From Sclerurus mexicanus (taxonomy: Eukaryota > Chordata > Aves > Passeriformes > Furnariidae), in the NCBI GenBank assembly GCA_013396755.1, contig VWZF01003613.1, positions 658,548-722,547 on the forward strand: a stretch of DNA of 64,000 nucleotides, in the 5' to 3' direction. Made by a program: the position numbers and the translations under genes. This document shows positions 24,855 through 38,300 of the stretch, piece by piece. Position 1 is the stretch's first letter; the number at the start of each line of letters is the position of its first letter. The notes beneath the pieces are model-generated. The model ran no database searches, was not told the origin of the DNA, and saw only the letters and a program-made list of their open reading frames with translations.

Positions 24855-27800
24855 GATCTTTTATTGACATTACTTTAGACTACAAATACATGTTAAGCTT
24901 TGTTATAACATCATCTGTGCACCCAAATGGGCATACTGCTCATCTGCATATCTTTGTATGGTAAGGAATCTGCCTCACTGGAAACATAATTCTGCTTTAA
25001 CTGTGTAAAACACTTCATCAGATGATTGTGTCTGATCTATGAAGAAGAAATACTTGTATTCATTATTTATTACTTGCTATCTCAGATTCTTGTTTTGAGT
25101 TGCTGCTCTCTCTTTTACTTTCTATATGTTTATTTCGCTCCCTGCATGAATTCCAGCTCACATGAGCCTTTGTGAAATGCTTGAATAAATCACACAGAGT
25201 GCAATAAAAAGAGGAATAAAAACAACATTATGAAAGTGACTTGGAGGTTGCTGCGCTTGTAACGTGTTTTGATGAAGTTTTACCTCAGAGGGTGTCCCTC
25301 ATGGGGGTGTGATATCAGTTATCTAATATTAAAATTTGTGAGAAGCTCCAAAGCATCACTGACTAGAAGGGAAATATTTTCAAATAGTACAAAGCCCCAG
25401 CATAACAGCTCCCTCTGTAGAATATGGATTCCAAATCTACATTCCAATGAGAATCTTCTCTGGGTGGATGTGTGCAGTTTTCTGTGTCTGCTTTTCTACA
25501 GAAGTAAAGATCTTGCAGTGAATTTGCTGCCAGAACAAAGCACCAAGTTAAATAGTTACAGCATGAATAGACCAAACCGTGTAGGTTGCCCATGTCCCTT
25601 TGCCAAAAAGCTGTCAGAAGATGAAGAGCGCTGGCTGTGACTGAGCAAAGCTTCCCCTAGGATCAGCCACATATTCTCAAATGCTGTTTCCAACTGTGGT
25701 AAAGGGAAGTTGTAGATGTGTGTAAAGGAAGGAGAATAGAGAAGACCAGTAGCAAGGTGAAAACAATAAAGACAAAGAAGTTCTATTAATTGAAATCTAC
25801 AGAAGTAGGTCTTTGAGGGAGTGTCTTTGAATATTAACAAGAAAGCAGCAGTGGCTAGACCAGAATTCTTTATTGCTGTCCATCCATGGTGAATCACTGT
25901 CATGGAGACAAATTTGCTAAATGCACTACCATAGCAAGAGGCTGGTTCCATACTTTCCAAAGCTATTAGATCCTTAGAACTTGTGGTTTGTACATGCATT
26001 ATCTTTTTTCTTTAACTATATATACAAATCAGTTGGGCCTTAAAGCTGTTTCTTCTCCAGCTTCGAGACACTTCAAAAAATACTGCTTTTTGCAAGTTTA
26101 CTAAATTTCCATGTTTCAAATGATGCTTGATTTCATCACATTTGATTTTAGTAAAAGAATTCCTTCTAATTGGCAAATGATAAAATAATTTCAAGTCATA
26201 TCTAATCATTGGTTTATATTGTTAAAAAGCAAATTTCTGAAATACCTAATATGTATTTTCTAGTGCATAATACATATATTTCAGTTAATTCCAAGTTGTA
26301 TTTTAGCTGTTTCGGTCTCTGCCTCTCCTTAGTTTTGGCTGTGGTATCTTCAATGAGTCTTTTTTTTTGCTAACAAGGCAAGTAACTCCAGCATCACTGG
26401 TCATTGAGCAGGAGGAGCACAGAAGGTAGCCTTTGGAGGACAGATGCTCACATAGCCACAGGCATCGGTGAAGGGGGGTTATAATAAGATTCAGTTGTCT
26501 TTTTTCTTTCTGAAGAATAATGATATATTAAGAGAGTTACTTAATGCAAAGTGGGAATGGTACAAAGAAATGTTAATGCAAAATGAAAAGAGTTGAAAAA
26601 TGTTAGAAGAATAAAACGAAGGATGAAATTATGGTGGAAATGTGTTGATTTCATGAATGCTTTGAGAAGCAATATTGTGAATTTCATAGAGTGGAGTATT
26701 TGCTGTTTATCATTGCTTATTTATTATGATTTCAAAGAGGAAGTAGTGTTTTTATATAGGTATGTTAAATATGAAAATATCTCTATTGTGCTGCTGATGG
26801 GCAATAACATATGGTTATGACATCTTCATGCATCTTGATCCAACTTTGGGAAGATAATTTCATTTTGAAAACTTCCCATAATGTGCAACCTTTATTCCTG
26901 TGATCATTTGACATCTATAATATTTCCTTCATGCAAAGGCCTCTGGATTTGTTCATTATAATCTTCAATTTTTCTGCAGTTTCTTTCTAGAAAGCATGAT
27001 AGATGCTAATGCTCAGCATGTACAATAATATGAATTCAAACTCATAGGTCAAATGTTTGAAAGTATGTGTGTGTACCATTGTATGTATTTTCAGAATTTT
27101 TATATAATGAAGGAACACATATTTACATCTTGTGTTAAGAAAAAACATTTTAGAACTGCTGCTCTTTTTACAGTATGTCAGCATGCACTCTTTTTTCTGA
27201 AATGACACTCAGAATATCAACACTATCCAGTCTCAGTACAGGTACTTTTCTACTTTTTATGTTGCAGAAATCTACGTAAGCACCTATTAAAACATACTCA
27301 CAGGGCATGAGGTAAACAAATGATAGAGAATAGTAATATGTTGTTTTACTAGAAAAGTCTTCCATGCTACATTTATTAATACAACATAAGAACCTCTGTA
27401 GTAAGGTTCTTCTAGCCCTATGAAATGATGACTTTATGGATGAGCTATAGGTAGATGTGTTGTAGTAGAAAAATTTCATGTACAACATCAAAGTACTTAC
27501 CTGTTCCCACCTAGATGAAAACACATCTGTTGCTGTGGTTGGTTCTTTTAAGTAATGCTTATGACTAAATGTTAAAATTGACCAGTGTTGATAAAGGGGT
27601 TGTTATTCCTGATATCAGGTATTTGCTCCTTCTCTGAAAATTCCCCAAGAAGATGTTTCCTCCATGTTCTGTGAAAACTTCTACATGCAGTTGCACACCA
27701 GCTTGCCATTTCTAGCAGTTCTTAGCATAACGTTTGCAGGAGCCTAGTAAAAAAAATTAAAAAATTTAAAAATCAAACATTTTAAGTTAGCAAGGGAAAC

Positions 27801-30800
27801 ATAGTGAAAGACCCTGTAAGATTGACAGCTCTTTATTTGGACTTAAAATCTAATGGTTGATACCAATTTTGTAATTCTGAAAAAGCCTTTACTCATATTA
27901 ATTTTGTAAAAATTATTTAATTGAACAGGTCACTGCAGCAAGATCTGCTTTCTGAGCGTGGCTTGTTACTGCAGAGTAGTTTTCAATCTTCTGTTCCCAC
28001 TATTTTTTGGGAATGTTTCATTTTTATTCTCATGAATGTCCATAGAATCTTTGATGTAAGAAATTTAACAATGTCTTTCCATTGTAATAACTTAATCAAT
28101 TCATTCAAAACTCCTTTATTTACATAATGGTTTAACTCTGTTTATCATGTGCGTCAAGAACAAGAATTTATAAAATCTGTTTCAAGGGAAATACCCAAAG
28201 GTATGATTTGGCCTGTAGGGTGTTTACTCAATTGCAATGTGCAAACTTATATAAACCCGTTGTCAATCTCAAAATTTATGTTATGAGGCCTGATAAAGCA
28301 AAAACTTAAAATGAGAACATAGTTAAAATCTGCTATGCATGCTTGCTTCACTATTGATGCTTTACCTTCCAGAAAGGTTTGAACAACTGTATGGTAGAGT
28401 ATTTCAATAATTCACTTTTAAGGTTACAGAGCAGGGAGAATTTAATCTACTTACCTGATAATTTGCTAACAACTCTTCTTTTTTATAATCAGAATGGTAT
28501 GTTGTCTAAAACAAATGGAACACCAGTCCCTTTCTCCTGTCATCCTAGTTGATGTTTAAGCTGAGATCTGAGTCAACCAGTTGTTTGTACATTTTGGTTT
28601 GATAATAACTGGCACTGATTATTTTATGGAGATCAGTAGTTAGAAAGTTAGGGATGGGGTGGGATGTGTGTCTGAGTTTTGATTTATTGTTGTGCGTATG
28701 AAAGGGACAACAGGTCAGGTAAGCAACAGACATACTTGAAGGCTGAAGTGGCTAAAGAGAGAAAAACTGTTCTCAAAATAAGTCTTCAAGAACTTAAAAG
28801 CAGTGGATTTTGTAGTGTGGGATGTTATAGCATTTTATATAGTTTGTTCTGAAATATTTTTGTGTGTGTTTGGACCTGTGGAAGTGTAGTTTGAGGGGAT
28901 TACCATAGTTTTACTAGCGTCAGTGTGTACTAATTATTCAAGCAGAAATCAGATACTAGTCATGTGCAAGATAAGTAGTAAAAAATTTGAAAGGATTGAA
29001 ATTGAGCTATTGAAAAGGTAAACCTTCTGACCATGCCAACTGCTAGAAGTTAGTGTTGCACTCTTAGAAATTAATTGAAATCATTTGATTTTAGTAAGAT
29101 TAAGCCTTTTCAGGTTAAAGAAGAAAAAAAAAACAGAACAAAAAACAGCAAAACCCAGCATTTTTCAATGTGTTGATCTTCTGAAACTGTGGTAAAAATG
29201 TAACTTCCTCTTACCATGAAATCTGGCTTCAAAGGGGATTGAAGAGAAACTAACAAAATAATTAGCAAATCATGCAATTATAGAAAAATGCGTTCTCACA
29301 GTCTCTTGAAATTTTGTCAGTTGATGCTGAAATTATAAGCTAGTGTTGTCCCTTTTGATATAATTTTTCAAAGTAAAGTAATTAAACCTTTTTGTTTGAG
29401 TTCTTACCTGAACATTACATAAAACAATGTAGGACAAACACCTAAGCCAGTAGCATTTCTGAAAAGCCTATGTTTTTCCTAATAGTAAAAGTTGGTGTGT
29501 AGTAACTAGTGATAATCAAGAAAACACTGGAGAAATAGAAGTGTCTATGCTTAGAGAAATTTAACTTGACAGTCAAAATATTGACAGTTAACCCATTTTT
29601 ATTCAGCCATACCCTAATACAAAAACCAGATTGAAATGTCTTGCATGAGTTGCAGTTCATTAAGCAAATGTGACATTTTATTTTCTAGCTATTTCAATAC
29701 TGAAAGAGGTGAAGCGGTGAAATAGCAATATAAATGAACCTACTTTGAACCTCAGTGTGCTGAGAACTCAAGTCAATGTGAAAAGAGAAAATATTAAAAA
29801 GATGTTTTGATACTTGTTTACTGTGTCCTTCTCTTGCCCCCAAACAGTAAACACAATCCTTTTACTGAGTCTGGGTTTTGATTTTTAAACTTTGAGGATA
29901 AAATATGTTGTCTCTGAAAGTTAATTATAAAAAGAAATGCTACTACTGCATTTAAAACTAATAATGAGATACTCATAATTATGTTTTGTTTATTATTTTA
30001 ATTGAAAAAATTATCTTTGTTAGTATTTGCTGATAGCATTTTTATTTAGCTGGAATTTTAAATAGCATTTTAAGTATTTGAATTCAGTTTACAATTTACA
30101 ACTACAAAGCTGGTTTGTTTGGGGGGTTTTTTGAGAGTTTTTTTTTCCTCAACTGTAATTTCTATCTGAAAAATAAATGTAAGACCTATTCATGTTCTCC
30201 AGCAGAATATTCTCTGGAGATCTCTTATTTGATATACTGTCTCATTTAGTAAAGCTTTTAATTCAGGTCATTGCTTTGAGAATGTTGCTATTTTAAGATA
30301 AGATCAAAGTAAAAGACCATTGCGATGAATATTTAGTCATCATTCAGAAACAGAAGAATTAATGATACCATTTTAAGTGTATATCCTGATAACATGTTAA
30401 AAAAAGCTGTGATCTGAACATTGCCATTTTAGATTTAGCAAATTAGCTAAGTAGCTTGCATTTGTAGTATTTCACACGTTAAAGCCTTAATATGCATTGC
30501 TAAATATATTTCCTCACTGTTTGCTAATTAATCTTCTGTAGAAGTACAGCTGCTAATATTTTGTGGTTGACATGGCTCATTTTAAAGTGCTAACAGTTGC
30601 ATCTGTCGTAGTGTTACAATTCAGTTCATAAATTATGGACGTACGTTCTTACACCTACTATTTTGTACAAGCATTTGAAAAATCTGTATTTGCTAACAAA
30701 ATGCACCCAGTAATATTTAAACAAAACATGGAAAAACCTACCACATACCACCACTCTCTGTGATATTAGTGACTCAGTGAGTCTTTCATTTGTCAAGTTT

Positions 30801-30892
30801 TAAATATTGCAGGGCAAGGGCATATTTTTCTGTAATATTACAGTGTCTCTCTGTGAGAACTGGAGATACATAGATCCTTAGTCTCTGAGTGA

Positions 30893-32338
30893 CTGCATCC
30901 ACGAGCGCTGAGGAAACTGGTTTGTGTCATTGCAGCGTCACTCTCGATAATCTTTGTTCAATCACTGTAACTGGGAGAACTGCCCAAAGACTGGAGGAAA
31001 GCACATGTTACTCCTGTTTTCAACATGGGCAAGAAGTAGGACCAAGGAATGCCAGGCTGGTCAGCCTCACATGGGAAGGTGGTGGAGCAGCTAATCCTCA
31101 AACTAGTTTCCAGGCACATGAAAGACAAGAAAATCATATCCTGAGTAGTCAGCTTGGCTTCACTGTGGGGAAATCATGCTTGACCAGCTTGATAAATTTC
31201 TATCTTGAAATGATTGGCCAAGTAGATGTGGGGAAAGCAGTGGATATTGTCTACCTAGATTTCAGTAAAGTATTTGACAGTGTTTTCTTCAAGGTCCTCA
31301 TAAAGAAGCTGTTGAAGTATGGGTTGACTGGGCAGACAGTGAGGTGGATTGAAAACTCCTTGAATGTCTGGGCCCAGAGGGTGCTGATCATTGGCACAAA
31401 GTCTAATTGGAAGCCAGCAACTAGTTGTGTACTCCCAGGGATTAATACTGGATCAGTCATATTTAACATCTTCATTAATGATCTGGATAATGAGGTGGGG
31501 TGTACCCTCAGAAGATTTGCTGATGGCACCAAACTGTGAGGACTGGCTGATACACCAGAGAATTGTTCTGTCATCCAGAGGGACGTTGACAGGCTGGAGA
31601 AGTGGTCTGACAGGAATCTCAAGAAGTTCAGCAGAAGCAAGGGTAGAGTCCTGCCCTTGGGGAGGAATAGCCCCATGCACGAAGTATGTTCTGGGGACTG
31701 AACAGCTAGAAAGCAGTTTGGCAGAAAAGGACCTGGTGGACACCGAGTTGAAGAAAAGCTGGCAATATGCCCTCTCTAGCAATTGCGTTAGAGAAAGTGT
31801 AGCCAGCAGGTCAAGGGAGGTGACCCCTATACTCAGCACTGCTGAGGCCACACCTGGAATAGTGTGTCCAGTTCTGGGCTCTTCAGTGGAAAAGAAACAT
31901 GGACATACTGGAGAGAGTCCATTGAAGGGCCACAGAGATGAAGCAGGAACTGGAGCACCTCATGGGGAAAGACTGAGCGCTGAGACTATTCAGCCTGGAG
32001 AAGAGAAGGCTCAGGGGAGATCTCATCAATGTCTGTAAATACCTGAAGGGAGGGTGCAGAGAGGACAGAGCCAAGTTCTTCTCAGTGATGGGGTCAGAGG
32101 ACATGGACAGAAACTGAAACACAAGAGGTCATGTCTAAACATCAGGAGACACTTTATTACTGTGAGGGTGACTGAGCACTGGCACAGGTTGCCCAGAGAG
32201 GTTGTGGAGTCTCATCCTTGTTGATCCTTCAAAGCTGTCTCAGGATGTTCCTGGCTAGCTCTAGGTGGCTCTGCTTGAACAGGGGAGTCGGGCAAGACAG
32301 CCTCCAGAGGTCCTTTCCAATCTCGGCTGTTCTTTGAG
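30893..32338 (+). mobile_element. CR1 retrotransposon, 3' half with broken reverse transcriptase
   Basis: This is the longest CR1 copy here, about 1.4 kb. It begins at 'catccacgagcgctgagg', inside the segment before the RT core, and runs through RT and the C-terminal region to the 3' UTR, ending near 'ggtcctttccaatctcggctg'. From about 31.13 kb a single frame stays open to 31539 and shows RT features: GKSCLTSLINFYLEM, then YLDFSKVFDS (a catalytic-Asp block), then FNIFINDLD. The normally catalytic FADD box reads FADG (31516-31527), and a stop follows a few residues later. The region 5' of about 31.1 kb is in another frame, so at least one frameshift also exists. It is sense to ASCC3 and inactive. 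Confidence 0.93.
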
Positions 32339-33386
32339 TCCTTAACTGTGAAGTCTATTGAGCCAGGCTTCAAAAATAGTAAGGCAACAAGTCAATTGCT
32401 TCCTAAAAGCTGTTAATATTATGCTGATGGTACTTGAGGTAATCAAATGTTCTGATAGGGACAAACGTGCTTGCTCAAATTCGGACTAGCAGTTTTCATA
32501 AAGGTTTTTTAAGTCTCTGCTAGTTCTCTGTGTCTGCTTTTCTTAGCCCAGACCTTGAAGCGTTGTTCATAATACCAAGGTTTTTACCATTTCCATTGTG
32601 TAATATTCATGTTAAGAAACAGATTTTAGTACTAACATTAATGCTTATCTGAATATCTCACAGCACCACATTTGGAGACCACCTAACCTGCCTCGATGTG
32701 TTCTTTTTGTCAGTCTGGGATCTAATGCAGAAATCTTTATTTTTCTTATTTATACATTGTGTTCTCACAATAACAAGGTTTTGTTTGAGTAGAAAATGTC
32801 ATGAATCGCATATTCTGTTGGGTTATCTGGTTGAATTTGAGACTGAATAGTGGTAGCGTATGGTCAAATCTTTTAATTTACGGGAATTTTTGTATTCTGC
32901 ATGGCGGCTTAGAATATAGCAAGTGCTGAGTAGATTAAAACAGTTGTTTGTGTAAAATTTTTTTAGGGACTAATTAGTATATTTACTGTAGAAGCATTAT
33001 AAACTGTAAGGCTGAACTGTGTGTTGCCTTAATGTTTTATTTCTGACTATCTAAATTTAAAAGAAAGCCTACTGTTAAAACATGTTTATTATGGAAGAAC
33101 TGATAGGAATCAGATGCATGTTTTTCTATCTGCTTGTAGACTCAGTTCTTATTTGCCATGTGAAGCATGGTTTAATCAAATACTAAAAGTTAAAACGTAT
33201 TCCTTTATTCCTTTTTTCCTTTTCCTTTCTTTTTCTCCAAGTAAAATTACAGAAAAAAAAAAGATTTATTGATAGGAAAAATATGGATGTAATATTGCTT
33301 TAAGGGTAAAAAACCTTGATAAAAAAAATTGTATTAAAATAACCTTGGAATCAAAATCTGTCAGAAGAATACTGACCCACATGTTT

Positions 33387-33396
33387 GGGGGGGGGG
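33387..33396. repeat. Ten-base G homopolymer
   Basis: Ten consecutive G residues lie within AT-rich intron. In the sense transcript this would be an isolated G run. No other G tracts of comparable length lie beside it, so a G-quadruplex is not indicated. Confidence 0.9.
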
Positions 33397-33830
33397 TAAA
33401 ATTTGTTAATTAGAAGTACTTCATCAAATAAAGGTAAACTGCTAGAGGTGGGGAGTTCTTGCAACTTAGAATTTCTGTTCTAAAAGCTCTGTCATAAAAC
33501 TAATTTGGTCATCTACATAACATTTGTAATATCTATTTTCCTACAGGATAAGATAGTTTGATTAAATTCCAGTCAACAATCTCAATGTCAGTAGAATTCT
33601 AGAAAACAAATGTCCTGTTCTCTAGATTCTGCCACATGTTGTCAAACTTATCGATGAACATGAACTACTTTTATTTTCATTATCATTGTATATGTTTTCT
33701 TTTAATAGCATGCCTATTTATGAAACCTGTTAAAAGTTTCCCCATTTTGCTAATTCTTAATACCTTTCAAAGATTGGTAGTTGAATTTTTAAAAAATTTC
33801 ATGTCAATCAAGATAATCAAACACTCCCTA

Positions 33831-33857
33831 CTTTAATGAGTCTTTTACTCATTAAAG
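33831..33857. repeat. Perfect 11-bp inverted repeat (stem-loop)
   Basis: The left arm ctttaatgagt (33831-33841) and right arm actcattaaag (33847-33857) are exact reverse complements around a 5-base loop, ctttt. The loop and arms resemble a terminator-like hairpin but lie deep in a eukaryotic intron. No role is assigned. Confidence 0.8.
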
Positions 33858-34566
33858 ACCTCATTTTACTCTAGATGTCACCTGAACAAAATTTGTGCAA
33901 TTTGTAAAGTTTTTTATTCAGGCCTATGAAACATCAGATTCTGAATTTTCCTCTTTGTTTTCTAAGTGATTTTCAATTGCAGAGTTGCAGAGCAACCTTT
34001 ATTTTAGTAGTTTTAAGTTGTTTGGGTTTTTTTCTTTGTTAAATGAGACAGTAAGTTAAGCTTTGTGCCTGTCCCAAAACCCTCAAGCTGTGATAGATAA
34101 TGATTCATTAGATTTTTTTTTATGAATAGGCAATAATTACCCTTCAGTCATAGTCATAACTTCCAGACAAGTTACTATGAAATTTCAGCGGATGAGATTC
34201 AGTTCTATGGGTGTTGGCTGTTGGCTCTTAAATAGGAAATTACTTTTGTTGACTAGTATATCAAAAATCTGCATTTTTATTTGAAACAGTTGCTGAGAAT
34301 TTTTGGGGTGGAGGAATGGAGTGTTTTCTTTAGAGTGACCACTTTGATTTTTACATTTTAAAATTCTGCTTCCTTGAATTCTTGTGTTAAGATCGCATGA
34401 AGTGACTGCTGGGTTTGTTGTCATTGTGGAGAATGAAGAGTACTACAGCTTTTTGGCAACTGGAGATTGAATGTACCTGAGTCTTATCCTTTTGAGAGTC
34501 TGTTTTTATGCAAAAAGAGAATCCATTGCAACAGTATGCAAGAAATGGCACCATAAAAAGAGAGAC

Positions 34567-34606
34567 GTAAAACAGAATATCTACATGTAAAACAGAGTAT
34601 CTACAT
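34567..34606. repeat. 20-bp tandem duplication
   Basis: Two adjacent copies of gtaaaacagaatatctacat occur at 34567-34586 and 34587-34606, differing at one base (A versus G at position 11). This is a local slippage-type duplication, about 600 bp upstream of exon C. Confidence 0.9.
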
Positions 34607-35189
34607 GAAACAATGAAGTTTGGAAGTTACCTTATCCAGGACTGGTGGAAGTTTGTTCAGTCTGTTTTGCCAGTGCAAGGATCAAGATATCAAAATGTTT
34701 AACTTGAAAGTATGCTTTAGGGAGAAAGCATTTTGTAGGGAACTGGGAACTATCAGATCAAGGTTAGGCATGAGGGGAAGGTCTTGGTTGTTTACTGTGC
34801 TATGGTGAAGGTTAGAAATACTTTATCACAGATGATTTTAGTAGGGCTCAAACATGAAATGTTTATATAAGGAGTTGATTCTGGATAGCTGCTTAAAGGT
34901 TTTCATGTGGAAAATATATACAAATGATGCACAGTAGCTTGAAGTTATTAGTTAATATTTCCATGTGGTTTCCCATACTGAATCGTACTAATGGCCGTCC
35001 AACACATGTAGATGCAGCAAGCTGTGTCTGCCTCATATTTAAAGTAGGTAAAACTTAAGATAACTTTGTTAAGTTCTACATTGCATTTATTCTGCTTTAT
35101 GTTAAATTGTTGTGGTTTTATAAATTTGTATCTGCATTTTAATTTGTAAATGCTTAATATTTCTTTTTTTGATTTTTGTGCTCTGCTAG

Positions 35190-35354
35190 ATGCTTGTGAC
35201 TACTCCAGAGAAATGGGATGTAGTGACAAGAAAAAGTGTTGGTGATGTAGCCCTCTCTCAGCTGGTAAAACTCCTGATTCTTGATGAAGTTCATCTATTG
35301 CATGAAGACAGAGGACCAGTACTTGAAAGCATAGTAGCACGTACTTTACGACAG
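35190..35354 (+). CDS. ASCC3: ASCC3 internal exon C (TPEKWD and DEVH-box motif II)
   Basis: This exon encodes 55 residues starting MLVTTPEKWDVVTRK and ending SIVARTLRQ. TPEKWD, the conserved motif of Ski2/Brr2-like helicases, is at 35202-35219. Motif II (Walker B) reads DEVH at 35283-35294 and supplies the acidic residues that coordinate Mg2+ and drive ATP hydrolysis. It is followed by the family-typical LLHEDRGPVLE. The acceptor is …tgctctgctag after a T-rich tract, and the donor is CAG|gtgaga from 35355, phase 0 at both ends. The first codon happens to be ATG but the residue is internal: exon B ends …LRTQ and ASCC3 continues QMLVTTPEKW. A 30-kb intron therefore separates motif Ia from motif II. 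Confidence 0.96.
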
Positions 35355-38300
35355 GTGAGAGGGAAAAGGTCTTCATAATAATTTTATTCTGGTCAATATA
35401 AATAGATATCACTGTAAAAGGTAAAATGCTTAGACAAATAAACAAAAATGCTTAGGCAGTTTACAATTTGTTTTACAGCAATGTACTAGAAATGAAGAAA
35501 ATATTTTGTCTTTTACCTTCCCTTCTGTATTAGATTGTCCATCAGATTCCTAAGATGCATAATTTATTACAGAGCTATTTCTTTACTTATTATTTATTTG
35601 CTTAATTTACTTACTGTACAAGTAATAGCAAAATTAAACATTTTTAAGCAAATAATAATCAGGCTAATGTTTTTACATAACCAAAACTGAGAGTATTTCC
35701 TTACCAGAAATGCTCATTTTCAATTAACAGTTTTCCTAGGAGATTGTCTCTTTTTGTTTTAATTAACAGTAGCATCTTAAATCTAGGTAAAACTTTCATC
35801 AGTGCTAGAAAAATACTACGCAATTTTTACTTAAGCATAATTGGTCCTTTTTGCCCCCCATGATTTAGTGGTACTTTCTAAATACCAAGATTTGAAATGG
35901 CAAAAGAAGAGGGATTTTTGCTTCAGTCTTGCATAAAAGAAGGATTCAGAGTTAGTCAGTAAATGAGATTGGTCTCAGTGGTGAGATGTGCATTTACAAG
36001 TGAAGTAAAACATGGAATTTGGGGATGACTAAAAAGGAAGAAATTAGGATAAATAAATAATCGTAAGGGGGAGAATAGAGTACAATTATTCTTTTTTTTG
36101 TCGTGCACAGAAAATGTTAATACAAGTAACCTGTAGCGAATTAAAAATAAACAGTCATTATTGTTTTAGCTCTATTTGTAGTATGTTAAATGTTTAAAAC
36201 TTTCTAACTTTCAATATGCTTTTTTTCTTGGTAAGGCTACACTAACTCATTAAGGCTTTTTGAATCCTCTGATTCCAACTCTACAAAGAACAAAATTAAA
36301 TGGATGTCTGCTGTAATCCAGTATAGCAAATGTAAAGTATGAAGAACAGTAGAAGTAATCATTCTTTAGAAGAAGCTAAACTTTGAAAGATTATTTTTTT
36401 TATGGAGAGTAGAGCTTTGTGAAGTCTAGGCTACCACACTGAAGTTTAACCTGTTTGATATTGTATTTGCTTTCTGAAGTATTTTTGATAACCTTGTTTT
36501 CCTTTGCTGTCTTTTAAAGTAAAGCACCTCAGCTTTTAGCAGTGACCATGATGGTAATTTTCTTCATGTAAAATTGCAAGAGTTATCAATTTCTTACTGC
36601 AAAGTTTTGTGAGACTTGCAAGATAGGCTTCAGCTGTCCAAAATAGGTGTTTAGAGCCATTTTATCTGCTCTGCATTATTCAACTTGGCATTCTGTTTCT
36701 GCTTCATTTAGAGACAAATAGATCCTTCCCTTACGTGTCTGTCAAGCCCGTGCAGGTAGCTTAAGGAATATAAAATCTAAGGCAATTATATCTTGGGTAC
36801 TGAATCATACCCTTAGTGCTTTTATCGTAATATAGCAGTATTTTGCTTCAGCAGTCATTTGAAAAATAGCTCTCAAGGGTGTTTTAATCTTCTAGGATTT
36901 CAAGGTTTGTTTTACCTACCAAGTTGGAATTTAATTCATCTGGAGTTGAACCTACTCAGTTGTAACCCCTCCTTAAGTGAAAAAGTTGAGAAGTAAAGCA
37001 ATACACAAATCATGAAAATTACCGTCTCACAACCTTTCTGAAGACCATATTTACTCTATTTTGGTAAGAAAGGCAGTAACGGAGACCCCTATGAATCATT
37101 ACAAGAAGGTAGTTGAAGAGAGGGAAAATTTACATTATAAAAAACTAAAAAAACCCACACACTTAAAAAGAAAACAAAACTACTTGTAGAAGTTTTTAGA
37201 CTTGTGCTGTAGAAAACAATTACTGACAAAAATATTTTGAATTGCAGGCCTCCCAGAGAGCCTGGGGACAAAGAAACAGGAGATGTTTTGTACAATTGTT
37301 TTATTTTTTTAATACGAAAACAAATAATAAGAGGATTAGTTTTTTAAATTACATTGAAATGTTATAGTTCAGCACTTGAGCCTGCAAGCATAGTTCTGTG
37401 AAGTTTTCAGTATACATCCATAATTAATGATGAAATTACAGGAGCTTTAACTCATTCTGTAAAAAACATAACATAATGTTTCTGATTCCAGAAGAATTTC
37501 ACTGGAGTTTAGTGAAAATACTATGACAGATGTTCTAAGTGTAAAAATATCACACCTAATGTTTTAATGATAGTTTATAAAGGAAAAATATTTTCTTGCA
37601 TTTCTTTGGTCTGTTTGATATGTTTTGATAAAAATTCATAAATGCTGTGGGAGCAGTAACTAAATCCAAGATGTTTAACCCATCCCTGTAGAATGTTCTT
37701 CTGTCTTTGATAATTTAAAGCTATTTACCAGCTTTCTGAAAGTAGTTCTAGAACTTACTTTTCATTAATATCTATATAAAAATCATACTCCTGCCCACAG
37801 GAGGTAAGAATAACTGTTCAGTTCTTGAAAAACAAACAAAAAACCCAAACCAGTAACAATATTAATCTGAAATATCCTTTTGTCAATTACACCACTGCAG
37901 TAATTGCTGAAATCAGTTACCTGATTTGTATACAGGTTTAAGGCATCTGAAATATTGACTATTTTTTCCTGATTTGTAGTGGAGGGACTCAGAAAGTGTT
38001 TAGACAAGTAATTTAAAGAAAAATCCATTGCAGAGTAATAGTCACTAGATGAGATTGGGGGCTGTAGTACTGGGAGCTATTCTGGTAAATATCATCGACG
38101 TTTTCCCATTTTCTGTTTGGCCCCTGCGGGAGATAGTGCACTGAAGTAGTGTAATTTCTGATCTGGCCTGGAACAGTCATTTCTGGTATCACTTCTATAA
38201 CAGAACAGTGATAAATTCCTTTGAATACTACTTCAGCCTTTTCAATAAATCACTAATAGCGACTCTAATAATGGCATGTACCTCTAGTTTCATTTGGATC

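Larger units (their letters stand above)
4825..35189 (+). other. ASCC3: ASCC3 intron between exons B and C (30,365 bp, complete)
   Basis: This is the largest complete intron, running from donor CAG|gtacgc to acceptor …tgctctgctag at 35189. The flanking exons join directly as …RTQ|MLVTTPEKWD, as expected for ASCC3, so no exon is missing between them. It carries three of the six CR1 fragments (about 8.6, 18.7 and 30.9 kb) and both recognised LTR regions. The rest is AT-rich sequence without recognisable genes. Open frames of 60-147 codons occur on both strands but match nothing known and often overlap each other in antisense. Confidence 0.93.

Noticed and set aside
25269..25999. Open frames of 123 (plus) and 147 (minus) codons
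   Set aside because: Partly overlapping on opposite strands, no recognisable domains, no splice or promoter signals. Most likely chance.
31391..32038. 215-codon open frame downstream of the CR1 RT segment
   Set aside because: Out of frame with CR1 ORF2 and lying over its C-terminal and UTR sequence. No independent similarity.
35190..35378. ATG at the first base of exon C as a translation start
   Set aside because: The methionine is internal in ASCC3 (…TQMLVTTPEKW) and the codon abuts a good splice acceptor.
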